DNA of 64,000 bases from Petrotoga mexicana DSM 14811. Lineage in GTDB: Bacteria; Thermotogota; Thermotogae; Petrotogales; Petrotogaceae. Positions 51,341-59,799 of this stretch are shown in pieces. Position 1 is the stretch's first letter, and each line of letters begins with the position of its first letter. Position numbers and translations under genes: made by a program. Location of the stretch: the NCBI RefSeq assembly GCF_002895565.1, contig NZ_AZRN01000012.1:124001-188000 (forward strand), written 5' to 3'. Below the pieces are notes generated by a model that worked only from the letters and a program-made list of their open reading frames with translations, made no database searches and was not told the DNA's origin.

Positions 51341-52912
51341 CTAAAAAGACTTACTGCTGATAGATGACTCTATATCTTCCAATTGTCTTGAGTATTCATC
51401 AATTTTTCCCTTTAGATCTTTGAAATGTTCTAGGTTATTTATTTCGTTTTTAAATGCTTCGTAGTTTTCAAACATACTTGTTTGCATTTTTACTTTTAAG
51501 CTATTTAAAAAAGATTCAACATTAGTTCTAAGTGTATTTTCTAAAGCCTTCATTTGATTAGAAATTTCATTATCCAATCTCTTCTGAACACTTTTAGAGA
51601 TGTATAACCTGTTCAATAGATTTTTGTTTTTAAACGTGACTGTTTTAAAGGTTCTATTTAAAATTGTGTTGATTTCTTTCTCCAAATCTTCCTGAAAATC
51701 ATCAAAAAATTTATCAACATCAGATTTTAACTTTTCATTTAAAAAAGAATCCTTTCCTAATCTTTCAACAACTTCTTCTTTATCAAAAAATTTATCTATT
51801 CTTCTTTTTTCTTCATCGATAATATATGTGATTTCTCTTTTTATTTTCTCTTCCAGTATATTTGATCCCTCTTTTATAAATTTAGTAATCTCGTACTCGA
51901 TCAATTCCTTCACTTTTTTCTGCGTTTTATAAAAGTTTAAGATTGAATCTTTCAAATCAGTTAACTTACTCAAGTAATAATTTTTTATAGTATCGCTAAT
52001 TGACTCAAACCTTTCATTCAAAAACGATTGATTCTCTTGCAAAAACAATTCAACGCTTTCATAATACCTCTTACGAACTTCTAATTCCTCGATTTTTTCA
52101 TTCAAAATTTTGCTATTTTGGTCAACAGAAGTTCTAATCTTACCTATAATTGTTTTCAATTTCATTCTTTTCTTGTCATGACTACCTATTTCGTTAAAAA
52201 TATACTCTCTAACCTGTTGGAACCCACTATCAGGTTTGGATTCAATTTCTAACTTAGCTGAAGTTAAAAAGATTTTGGGATCTTTCAAATCTATTTTGTT
52301 GCATCTATTTATAAGTTCTTTTTTAGCTGTTTCAATCTCTTCTTGTGAAGCTCTATCCTTCTGGGAAAGAATAAAGATGACATCTTTTTTCAAATCCTTG
52401 ATAATCTTTTCGATTAACTCCCAATCGGTTTTTGTGTATATATTTTTCGAGTCGAAAACAAACATTATCAGATTGCTATTTTCTAAAAAATCTCTAGTAA
52501 TCTTTTCATGTTTCTCCATTATTGTGTCCGTTCCTGGGGTGTCTATTATCTCTATTCCTTCCAAAGAATCCAAATCTTTGTAGATTGTAACCATATCACC
52601 TTTTGTTTCAACGTTTCCTTGACCCTTTCGAACAATTGTTATTTTGGAAGTCTGAGGTCCTGGTCCAACCTCAAAGATATTCTCTTCTCCTTCTTTAATT
52701 CCAAGTAAAGCGTTTAAAAAACTGCTTTTACCAGCTTTAACTTTGCCTACAACCACAAAATTGAAAAGTGTTTCGAATTCGCTCTTTACTTCGTCAATTT
52801 TATCTTTAATCAAAAAAGAATTCCTATTGATAAGGTCTAAATAATCGTTCAACAAGGCTTTTAACTTAGACTCTTCTTTCTTGAATTTATCGCTAACTAA
52901 AGATATCCCCAT
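51341..52912 (-). CDS. Dynamin-like GTPase
   Basis: 523 residues. An N-terminal GTPase domain has G1 VVVGKVKAGKSSFLNALLG, G3 IDTPGTDT and a G4-like LSQKDRAS. The remaining 300 residues are almost entirely helical and charged, with long coiled-coil stretches (EEKIKREITYIIDEEKRRIDKFFDKEEV), as in bacterial dynamin-like proteins that bend or fuse membranes. No transmembrane segment is obvious, although a short amphipathic paddle cannot be excluded. AGAGGTGGTG precedes the ATG. It is a single-gene unit between lepA and a terminator. Confidence 0.8.
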   Translation of the reverse strand: MGISLVSDKFKKEESKLKALLNDYLDLINRNSFLIKDKIDEVKSEFETLFNFVVVGKVKAGKSSFLNALLGIKEGEENIFEVGPGPQTSKITIVRKGQGNVETKGDMVTIYKDLDSLEGIEIIDTPGTDTIMEKHEKITRDFLENSNLIMFVFDSKNIYTKTDWELIEKIIKDLKKDVIFILSQKDRASQEEIETAKKELINRCNKIDLKDPKIFLTSAKLEIESKPDSGFQQVREYIFNEIGSHDKKRMKLKTIIGKIRTSVDQNSKILNEKIEELEVRKRYYESVELFLQENQSFLNERFESISDTIKNYYLSKLTDLKDSILNFYKTQKKVKELIEYEITKFIKEGSNILEEKIKREITYIIDEEKRRIDKFFDKEEVVERLGKDSFLNEKLKSDVDKFFDDFQEDLEKEINTILNRTFKTVTFKNKNLLNRLYISKSVQKRLDNEISNQMKALENTLRTNVESFLNSLKVKMQTSMFENYEAFKNEINNLEHFKDLKGKIDEYSRQLEDIESSISSKSF

Positions 52913-52997
52913 AGAACACCACCTCTCATTTTTGAATTCAACTTAATTATATTACATATGTCATTGATTTTTTACTAAATTATAAAAAAACAAAAAA

Positions 52998-53039
52998 ATA
53001 TCACTCTTTCTAAAAATAAAACTAAGAAAAGAGTGATAT
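52998..53039 (-). terminator. Terminator of the leftward membrane-protein operon
   Basis: ATATCACTCTTT (52998-53009) pairs with AAAGAGTGATAT (53028-53039). On the minus strand the stem is followed by TTTTTTTG, so it ends transcripts coming from the right (genes 53177-57150). The dynamin gene needs its own promoter in the space left of it. Confidence 0.85.
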
Positions 53040-53176
53040 CAAAATTTTACACAATTATAGGCAGAAAACAAATACTTGACATTAATATTAAATTAGTCTT
53101 CTACACAGCTACTTCAATAATTCTTTTAGCTCTTCTATCGTTATTTCTAACAAGTTATCCCCTCGTATAAACGCTT

Positions 53177-53926
53177 TTAAGAAGCATTCACATAGTCTTT
53201 TAAAGCTGATCCGATTCTTTCTAATAAGGAATCCATGTCACGAGTTTTGTTCAATCTTTTCAGAGTGTTCCAAAAAATATATATTCCAGTAAGACTCCCT
53301 ATAAAGTCTACAATAAAATCTACCATTGTATCGAAAAGGCTATCTTCCTGGGCCAGTCTGTATCCAGGATAACCTCTAAAGATTAGATCAGAAATAAACT
53401 CTCCTATTTCCCAAAACACTCCTATTGTCATAACAATAGAAATGGTAATAACAAATATTTTTAGAAAGAAAAAAGGCATTTTCGTCTTGGTCCAAACTAG
53501 TTCAGACCCCATTACCAAAGGATATATAAGAAATGAAAGCCAAATACCTCCCGTAAAATGAATAATAAAATCGTATATTTCAAAATAATCGTAAAAGTGG
53601 TACCACAACCCAAATACACTATGTAAAGAAATTTGAATTATTGTTACTGTACGTATTTCTTCAAGAATCGTAGACTTTGTCACCCACTCAAAAACCCAAG
53701 TTAAATAAATACCAAAAGCACTTAAGAGGTATCCTAAAAAATGCGGTAAGTTAAAATCCCATATGCTTCCTATAATAGGGATAAATACAACAAAAGAAAA
53801 AAACAAGTTAATAGTTCTTAAAACAGAATAAACCGTTGAACTCGAGGTAAACAAGGTTTCTTTCACTACAGGGTCTCTCACCAAATAATGATGGATTTTG
53901 TCAAATTCTATTTTTGCTTTTTTCAA
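53177..53926 (-). CDS. Integral membrane protein, YjdF (DUF2238)-like
   Basis: 249 residues, six or seven hydrophobic segments. The pattern DFIIHFTGGIWLSFLIYPL, then GVFWEIGEFISDLIF and DSLFDTMVDFIVDFIGSLTG, resembles the conserved HF.SG, WE..E and DT..D...D..G positions of the YjdF/DUF2238 family, whose function is unknown. The listed start TTG (53926) has no nearby ribosome site. An AGGTGAT element lies further upstream, seven bases before an in-frame ATT (start near 53950), so a rare ATT start is possible. Confidence 0.65.
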   Translation of the reverse strand: MKKAKIEFDKIHHYLVRDPVVKETLFTSSSTVYSVLRTINLFFSFVVFIPIIGSIWDFNLPHFLGYLLSAFGIYLTWVFEWVTKSTILEEIRTVTIIQISLHSVFGLWYHFYDYFEIYDFIIHFTGGIWLSFLIYPLVMGSELVWTKTKMPFFFLKIFVITISIVMTIGVFWEIGEFISDLIFRGYPGYRLAQEDSLFDTMVDFIVDFIGSLTGIYIFWNTLKRLNKTRDMDSLLERIGSALKDYVNAS

Positions 53927-54064
53927 TGTTTTCGAAAATCCGGGTGTAATTTATATCACCTCATTTCGAGTTTTTTACTATTTTCCCTGCAGGATTGCCA
54001 CTTGCCGGCAAACAGTTGTAATTTTTCGCTATGTTTTTACAAGCCATTAAACCGTTTCTTCTTG

Positions 54065-54184
54065 TCAATACTCTATCAAACTACCTGTTTCTCTTGCTTT
54101 ATTGAAACCAAATCTGAACAACAACAATCCCAAAGGAATTGCCAGTAAACTCATGATGATCAAAACTATTATCTCGTTCTTCAC
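54065..54184 (-). CDS. Small single-span membrane protein downstream of the ABC ATPase (39 aa)
   Basis: A GTG start one base after the ABC ATPase stop (TGATGTG) opens 39 codons ending in TGA. The product has one hydrophobic helix (EIIVLIIMSLLAIPLGLLLF) and a C-terminal tail FGFNKARETGSLIEY. Tight spacing implies translational coupling with the ATPase, so it is probably an accessory peptide of the MacB-like transporter. The tail pattern (G...AR..GSL..Y) occurs in small accessory membrane proteins, but I cannot name a family. Confidence 0.5.
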   Translation of the reverse strand: MKNEIIVLIIMSLLAIPLGLLLFRFGFNKARETGSLIEY

Positions 54185-54185
54185 A

Positions 54186-54884
54186 TCAACAAATGTGGCC
54201 TCTGTTAGCATTGTGCTCTTCTTTTTCTGTTTTCCCATCAACTAAGGTTATTGTTCTATCTGCTTGTTTTGCTAATTTCAAATCATGGGTTACCATCAGC
54301 ATCGTCTGATCGTACTCTTTGTTTAGATCTCTAAGTAATTCCATAACCTCCGATCCTGTTTTTGTGTCTAAGTTCCCTGTTGGTTCATCTGCCAGAATTA
54401 TCGCCGGTTTGTTTGCCAGCGCCCTCGCAATGGCTACCCTTTGTTGTTCCCCTCCCGATAGTTGGTTTGGAAGTTTATTTGTCTTGTCTTTTATATTCAA
54501 AAATTTTAGTACACCATCTATGTATTCCATATCAGGTTCTTTTTCATCCAACAGTATGGGCAAAAGGATATTTTCTTCTACCGTTAAAACAGGTATTAGA
54601 TTGTAAAATTGAAAGATAAATCCCACTTTTTGTCTTCTGAACTTAGCTAATTCTTCTTCAGATAATTCAGAGATGTCTTTTTCTTCAATGTATATTTTTC
54701 CAGAACTTATACTATCAAGCCCACCTATAAGATGTAATAATGTACTTTTCCCAGAGCCACTTGGTCCCACTATCGATATAAATTCTCCTTTTTCTGCCGA
54801 GATCGTTATCCCTTTCAACGCCCAGACTTCATTTTCTCCTTCGCCATATTTCTTTTTTAAATCTTCCGTTCTCAATATTTCCAT
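54186..54884 (-). CDS. ABC transporter ATP-binding protein, MacB/LolD type
   Basis: 232 residues. Walker [21 protein letters not shown]-loop [21 protein letters not shown], signature [15 protein letters not shown], Walker [17 protein letters not shown] and the switch His in [13 protein letters not shown]. The LIGGLD and [10 protein letters not shown] segments are typical of ATPases that act with FtsX/MacB-fold permeases in mechanotransmission, lipoprotein release or peptide export. It follows the permease gene by 55 bases on the minus strand. Confidence 0.92.
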   Translation of the reverse strand: MEILRTEDLKKKYGEGENEVWALKGITISAEKGEFISIVGPSGSGKSTLLHLIGGLDSISSGKIYIEEKDISELSEEELAKFRRQKVGFIFQFYNLIPVLTVEENILLPILLDEKEPDMEYIDGVLKFLNIKDKTNKLPNQLSGGEQQRVAIARALANKPAIILADEPTGNLDTKTGSEVMELLRDLNKEYDQTMLMVTHDLKLAKQADRTITLVDGKTEKEEHNANRGHIC

Positions 54885-54939
54885 CGTTTCTCCTCCTCGT
54901 ATAATATGTATGGATATGAATAGTCAACTCATTTACAGG

Positions 54940-57150
54940 TTATTGCTCTATATCTCTTATAGATTCAATTATTGAAGTTTTCTTCAATCTATTAAAAGGT
55001 ATCAACGTTATCAACATTCCACATAGTATCGTTACCACGAATATCAACAGTATTTGTAGCCAAGGGATCATAAATTTAATGTACGCTCCATTTGCTGCCA
55101 TAATGGCAAACCAAAATATCCCTACAATACTTCCAACTATTATTCCCCAGATCCCTCCTTTTGCTGAAAATAAGAATCCTTCTATCAACATCATCTTTCT
55201 TAGATTCTTTTCATTTAGACCTACCGCTCTTAGTATGCCATATTGCGTTGTCCTTGTTAGAATGTTCGTTGAGATCGAATTTGCTATACTCGAGATAGAT
55301 ATAAGAAAAATTACCGTCCCAAATATGTATAGAATATAGACGGTGGTGTGTGCAGCTTTTTCTATATCTTCTATTACCTTTCTAAAGGATACTACTTCCC
55401 AACTTCCTTTTGAAGTTGCTATCTCGTTTAACTGATTTTCTACGTATGTTCTATCTGCATCTTCAGCGAGGTTTATGTATATCTGGCTGTAATTTTTTCT
55501 ATTGCTTAACTTATTAAAGGTTTCTTCTGATACTATCATCATTGGATATAAAGGATTATTCTCGTGTAAGTAATACGGTACCTCTTCTATCAAAGCAACG
55601 ATTTCGAGTTTTGGATAATTTGATAGTTCCTCCAAACTATTTCCCTCTATGGTTAAAGGTATCAGTTCTATCTCATCTCCAACCTTTAGCGGATAATTAT
55701 CCAAAGAGATATCTTCACTAAAAAATCCATAAGTGTACTCAACAATGACATAATTTCCACTTTTAAGTTTTTCGATATCCATGCTTCCTTCCAATAGGTA
55801 CTCATTGCATTCTTCCAACATTTCATCTGAATAGGGAAAAATAAAGATATAAGCTGGGTATTCTCCGGTTCTATTTAACCATTCTTTTTGATACTCGAAC
55901 ATATAATCTTGATTCAAATAAAGTTCATCAATAACTCCTGAATCAAAAGATAAATGATACTTTGATTCATATTTAAGACCTTTTACTTCTTTTATTCCTT
56001 CTATGTTTTTCACTTCTTCCAACGTTTCATCAGAGAAGCCGTCATTAATAGACAATCTTTCATCTACCAATAGATAATCTGATTTTATTGTTTTTGTTAC
56101 CGCTTGAAGAGGGTCAAAACTTGAAGTTATATAGGCGATTGAAACAAACAAAATCACCAAAAGTGTGATGGATACCAAGGTCTTTCTTGTTTGTCCTATG
56201 TTACTTTCCATATCTTGACTTGCTATTTTCCCTGTTATACCAAAAGCTTTTTCTGCCCATTTATGTTCTTTTCTTTTTTTCTTTTTTTTATTTGTTTTCA
56301 ACTTCTCCGTTATCCTAATTGCCTCCATAGGGCTTATATTTTGAGTTTTTCTTGCAGGTAAGAAAGAAGAAATGTATATCGAAATTATTCCTACAACAGC
56401 AGATCCAATGATTATACCGGTGGTTATTTGTATGTTTTTTGCAACATCACTTAACCCAATTATCGGTAAGAATAAGTAAGGTAAGACGAATCCCAATATT
56501 ATCCCAATGGGGATAGAAACCAATGCATACATGGAAGCTTCTCTAAATATAATACGTCGAACTTGTGTTGGTGTTGCCCCTATCGCTCTTATCCTTCCAA
56601 ACTCTCTTACCCTTTCCAAAACTGATATGTTCAAAATATTGTATATAGCTGTAATAGCTACTGATACAATGAGAATCGTTAATAGTATTGTGGATAGATT
56701 GTTCCCTCCATATATTTCGATTGTGCTCTGGAGAGCTTTGTTTAAATAATAATCATCTTCGTCTATCCTCAAACTCCTTGCGATATCTTTTGTTATTTCC
56801 TTCATCTTTTTGGGGTCTTTGTAAGTTACCAAAATTACAGTTGAACTTTGAAGTGTCCCCTTCGTGCCTTCAATGATTGATGCAGTACCTGACCTATTTT
56901 CTCCAAGGGCTATTATCCTTGGATCTTCTTTTAATATTTTTATTTGGTTTTCACTGAGATTTTCGAAGACTGCATGGTAGTTACCTGTGTATTGGAGTAT
57001 TTGATTTATCTGTCCGTTAAAAGATGCAGTTCTATATACCCAAAAAAATGTAACTAAAGCAATTGCTAAGATATTAGTTACAATAATCGCTGTTGTTCTA
57101 CCCTTTTTCATCTTTACATACTTATTGCCCAGTTGTTTATAATTTTTCAT
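54940..57150 (-). CDS. ABC transporter permease, FtsX/MacB fold (two FtsX domains)
   Basis: 736 residues. One N-terminal helix, a first FtsX domain (IYNILNISVLERVREFGRIRAIGATPTQVRRIIFREA with following helices), a basic linker (TNKKKKKRKEHKWAEKAFG), a helix, a large extracytoplasmic domain and a second FtsX domain (LTRTTQYGILRAVGLNEKNLRKMMLIEG). This is the ten-helix layout of bacitracin-type or lipoprotein-type exporters rather than the four-helix MacB. No inner duplicate permease is needed. Together with the ATPase it may export or sense peptides. A small peptide gene lies 148 bases upstream on the same strand. Confidence 0.88.
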   Translation of the reverse strand: MKNYKQLGNKYVKMKKGRTTAIIVTNILAIALVTFFWVYRTASFNGQINQILQYTGNYHAVFENLSENQIKILKEDPRIIALGENRSGTASIIEGTKGTLQSSTVILVTYKDPKKMKEITKDIARSLRIDEDDYYLNKALQSTIEIYGGNNLSTILLTILIVSVAITAIYNILNISVLERVREFGRIRAIGATPTQVRRIIFREASMYALVSIPIGIILGFVLPYLFLPIIGLSDVAKNIQITTGIIIGSAVVGIISIYISSFLPARKTQNISPMEAIRITEKLKTNKKKKKRKEHKWAEKAFGITGKIASQDMESNIGQTRKTLVSITLLVILFVSIAYITSSFDPLQAVTKTIKSDYLLVDERLSINDGFSDETLEEVKNIEGIKEVKGLKYESKYHLSFDSGVIDELYLNQDYMFEYQKEWLNRTGEYPAYIFIFPYSDEMLEECNEYLLEGSMDIEKLKSGNYVIVEYTYGFFSEDISLDNYPLKVGDEIELIPLTIEGNSLEELSNYPKLEIVALIEEVPYYLHENNPLYPMMIVSEETFNKLSNRKNYSQIYINLAEDADRTYVENQLNEIATSKGSWEVVSFRKVIEDIEKAAHTTVYILYIFGTVIFLISISSIANSISTNILTRTTQYGILRAVGLNEKNLRKMMLIEGFLFSAKGGIWGIIVGSIVGIFWFAIMAANGAYIKFMIPWLQILLIFVVTILCGMLITLIPFNRLKKTSIIESIRDIEQ

Positions 57151-57298
57151 CTACCCACCTCTTTCGCATTGTTTTTAGAATATGTTTGTATTTTTTCGCA
57201 TACAACTTCCCCCTGGTGTAATTCACATGCCTAACTGCCACATTCTAAGCTTTTTCAAATGTTGCTTTTTTCACAAAATAAACGCATCGATCAAACAT

Positions 57299-57442
57299 TT
57301 ACTCTACTTCTTCCACAACATTCACAATCTCTGTGGGTTCTAAACCATTTGTCCTATCTATTTCATCATCATCCCCTTCATAAACAAATATACCACCTAA
57401 CACCAGAACTGTGATCAACAAAACAACAACGAATTTCTTCAT
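57299..57442 (-). CDS. Small secreted or membrane-anchored peptide (47 aa)
   Basis: Starts MKKFVVVLLITVLVLGGIFVY, a basic start and hydrophobic core like a signal peptide or anchor. It continues with a very acidic segment EGDDDEIDR and ends GLEPTEIVNVVEEVE. The ribosome site AGGGG is about 10 bases from the ATG. It is the first gene of the leftward ABC exporter unit (gap 148 bases), opposite the TPR/HTH gene. Small peptides next to exporters can be signals; Thermotoga maritima has such a peptide (TM0504) near ABC genes, but I cannot test homology. Confidence 0.55.
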   Translation of the reverse strand: MKKFVVVLLITVLVLGGIFVYEGDDDEIDRTNGLEPTEIVNVVEEVE

Positions 57443-57811
57443 CCTTTTTCATCCCCTTGAATTATTCTTTTAATTTAAAACTAATATCCCAAATAATTCA
57501 ATCCCTCATTTTAATCATACCCTTTTCCATATGATTTTCCACTGTTTTTTTAATCAACTTCAAATATTTATTGATAAAGTATTACAGAGATCGGTCAAAA
57601 AATACTTATGTTAAAAATCAAACTTGATAATTTTTGTTATCTTTAAATTACTCATATTTTCTTTTTCTTTTTTTATCTGTATTATGGTACAATTATGTTT
57701 GAATGGTTTTGATCTGTTTTTTGAGAAATTTCTAAGTTGAATTGAAGTAAATAAATATTCTATTATTATAACGTTGTGTAAATATTTCATGAGGATAGGG
57801 GGGTTCTTAGA
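57443..57811. other. Divergent intergenic region between the peptide and TPR/HTH genes
   Basis: A 369-base AT-rich gap containing the control signals of both directions. A possible plus-strand -10 box TACAAT is at 57688-57693, with no clear -35. No gene, repeat or stable hairpin stands out. The ribosome site GGGGGG of the next gene is at 57798-57803. Confidence 0.6.
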
Positions 57812-59542
57812 ATGAATCTTCGATCTTTAATTGAAATTGTGAATAAAGGACAGTTCATAAGACCTATTTTAAATTATATTGTTCATTACTTAGAAAGTGA
57901 TAGACCAGATAAAAATAAAAACATTGTCAATTACATAAACGTTTTGAAATTAAAATGGGATGTTAAATACGATGAAGCCCTTGAGGTAATAGATAAAGAG
58001 TTACAAAAGTTAAAAAAAGGTGGTTTGTATTATCTTTACTTAGATCAAAAAATTTATATATTGAATAGAATTAAACAGAAAAAGGACGTTAAAAAAGTAT
58101 TCGACGAACTAAAGGATAATTTTGATAATATACCTGTTTATGTCAGAGGCCTTGTTGTAGAAACTCTAAAAAACATACATGAATTGTATTATGAACCAGA
58201 TGAAAGTATGGAAAAGATAAGATATTGGAGTAAAAATTACGAACAAAACCCTGTTGATAAAGGCTTCATATTGCTATCAAAAGCAAGAGGGGAAAAGAAC
58301 GAAGAAAGATACGAAGAAGCAGTTTCTTTGAACGTTGAAGCATTTAAGGTTTTAAAAACTATTCCACATCCTTCTGGCATGGTACAAGCTTTAAATAATA
58401 TATGTTGGTGGTTGAAAGATACAAACAAAGAAAAGGCTTTAGTTTTTATTTTTCCATTGGGATTCTATCTTGGTTACTATTTCGATGATGATAACTTTAA
58501 TGTTTTTAATTCCCTCGATACTATGTTTCAAGTACAGAAGAATAACAACGATCCTTTGGTTTATGAGACCGCTTTTATTTTCTCACGTTTAGTTTCATCG
58601 TTGAGTGGTGATAAGAAAAAAATAATATGGAATGAGTTTGAATATACCATTCACGATGTCAGATGTTTTGTTTTGAATATTAGGAATAGAAATAGAAATA
58701 GAAATTACTTAAATACAAAAACGCTGAGGGCTTTCATAAGGAAAGAGATAGGAAAAGAAAAGACACCCATAGATTCAATAAACATTTCTGAAAGAACATT
58801 AAAAGAGTTTTTATCTGCAAAGACAAAGCACATTCAACCAAGTACCTTGAGAAACATAATAGATGCTCTTGAGTTTGAAATCACCACATCCACACCTATA
58901 TGTATAATCAAAGAACTGAAAAAGAAGGATATAGATAAAAAGTTTGAGATAAACCTTGAAAAGTTTAAAAACCTTCCACAAAAAAGACAAATATCAGAAC
59001 TCTTTACATCTTACCTCGCTCATTACTACAAAGAAGAGATTGATCTAAAAAAGGTAATTAAAGAGATAGAAGATGACAGTTTAACTGAAGAAAGATGTGA
59101 TTACTACACGAAAGAGCTGATAAACTCTACCTTTGAAAGAAATCCAAAGATAGATTTTGATTCTTTACTAACAAACATTCAAGAACCAGAAATCCACACA
59201 AACAAAAATATAACCTTCAACGAACATCCTTTTTATTTGGGAAGGAAAGAAGTTGTAAAAAGGTTTATGAAGGACTTGAATAAAAAGAATTTAAAAGAGT
59301 TTATAGAAAATTACATTGATCTTGATATAAGACAAAAAAAGACAGTAGAAAAGTTCATAATGAATTACGGTAGGTACTATGATTTAAAGGATATACCAAA
59401 AGAATTCACACCGAAAGTACCAAAAGAGATTAATCCATTCGTGAAAAAATATACGTTGAAAAGAAAACCTTCTGCTATTTCTTTTTATGTTTTTGAAGGG
59501 GAAGAAAGAGAAGAGTTTGTGGAAATTATTGGCAAATTTTAA
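57812..59542 (+). CDS. TPR-like protein with central XRE-type helix-turn-helix
   Basis: 576 residues, no signal peptide or membrane segment. Residues 1-250 are helical with a TPR-like rhythm (YDEALEVIDKELQKLKKGG; RYEEAVSLNVEAFKVLKTI). Around residues 310-355, INISERTLKEFLSAKTKHI followed by QPSTLRNIIDALEF resembles an XRE helix-turn-helix. The C-terminal third is helical and charged. TPR plus XRE is the layout of peptide-sensing RRNPP regulators, but there the HTH is N-terminal. A hexanucleotide repeat (AATAGA, 58685-58705) encodes RNRNRNRN. No close family is recognised. It lies divergently from the small peptide and ABC exporter genes. Confidence 0.55.
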   Translation: MNLRSLIEIVNKGQFIRPILNYIVHYLESDRPDKNKNIVNYINVLKLKWDVKYDEALEVIDKELQKLKKGGLYYLYLDQKIYILNRIKQKKDVKKVFDELKDNFDNIPVYVRGLVVETLKNIHELYYEPDESMEKIRYWSKNYEQNPVDKGFILLSKARGEKNEERYEEAVSLNVEAFKVLKTIPHPSGMVQALNNICWWLKDTNKEKALVFIFPLGFYLGYYFDDDNFNVFNSLDTMFQVQKNNNDPLVYETAFIFSRLVSSLSGDKKKIIWNEFEYTIHDVRCFVLNIRNRNRNRNYLNTKTLRAFIRKEIGKEKTPIDSINISERTLKEFLSAKTKHIQPSTLRNIIDALEFEITTSTPICIIKELKKKDIDKKFEINLEKFKNLPQKRQISELFTSYLAHYYKEEIDLKKVIKEIEDDSLTEERCDYYTKELINSTFERNPKIDFDSLLTNIQEPEIHTNKNITFNEHPFYLGRKEVVKRFMKDLNKKNLKEFIENYIDLDIRQKKTVEKFIMNYGRYYDLKDIPKEFTPKVPKEINPFVKKYTLKRKPSAISFYVFEGEEREEFVEIIGKF

Positions 59543-59594
59543 TTGAAAAATTCTCGCATTAGATCATATTAGATATCTCTTTTTTTAAAAGATC

Positions 59595-59620
59595 TTTGTT
59601 TGCACAATACTGCAAACAAA
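59595..59620. terminator. Perfect 10-bp hairpin downstream of the TPR/HTH gene
   Basis: TTTGTTTGCA (59595-59604) pairs with TGCAAACAAA (59611-59620) around the loop CAATAC. No T-tract follows on the plus strand, so it may be a weak terminator or a protein-binding palindrome. Confidence 0.5.
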
Positions 59621-59707
59621 TGACACCATATCCTCAGCTTTTTAATATGATATAATTAAATAGCATATTCAAGAATATTCTAAGGAGCAAAGCCCTCTTC
59701 AATTCAT

Positions 59708-59745
59708 CTTTATGGGCGGGCTGTGGGGCGAAGGGGCGCTATAAA
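59708..59745 (+). repeat. GC-rich interspersed repeat, copy E
   Basis: CTTTATGGGCGGGCTGTGGGG directly followed by CGAAGGGGCGCTATAAAAC. It carries the common core GGGGCGAAGGGGCGCTA and sits in the spacer before the 2-hydroxyacid dehydrogenase gene. The preceding GCAAAGCCCTCTTC resembles GCGAAGCCCTCCC near copy C. Confidence 0.85.
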
Positions 59746-59799
59746 ACTTTTACAGTCTAAGGCATTAAAATGCATAATCTCAATTTAGGAGGTTAAAAA

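Noticed and set aside
53109-53153. 14-codon minus-strand frame with GAGGGGAT before a TTG (LLEITIEELKELLK)
   Set aside because: The ribosome site is good but the frame is too short to call a gene without conservation data.
58685-58705. AATAGA hexanucleotide repeat as a phase-variation switch
   Set aside because: Six-base units keep the frame, and 3.5 copies are too few for frequent slippage.
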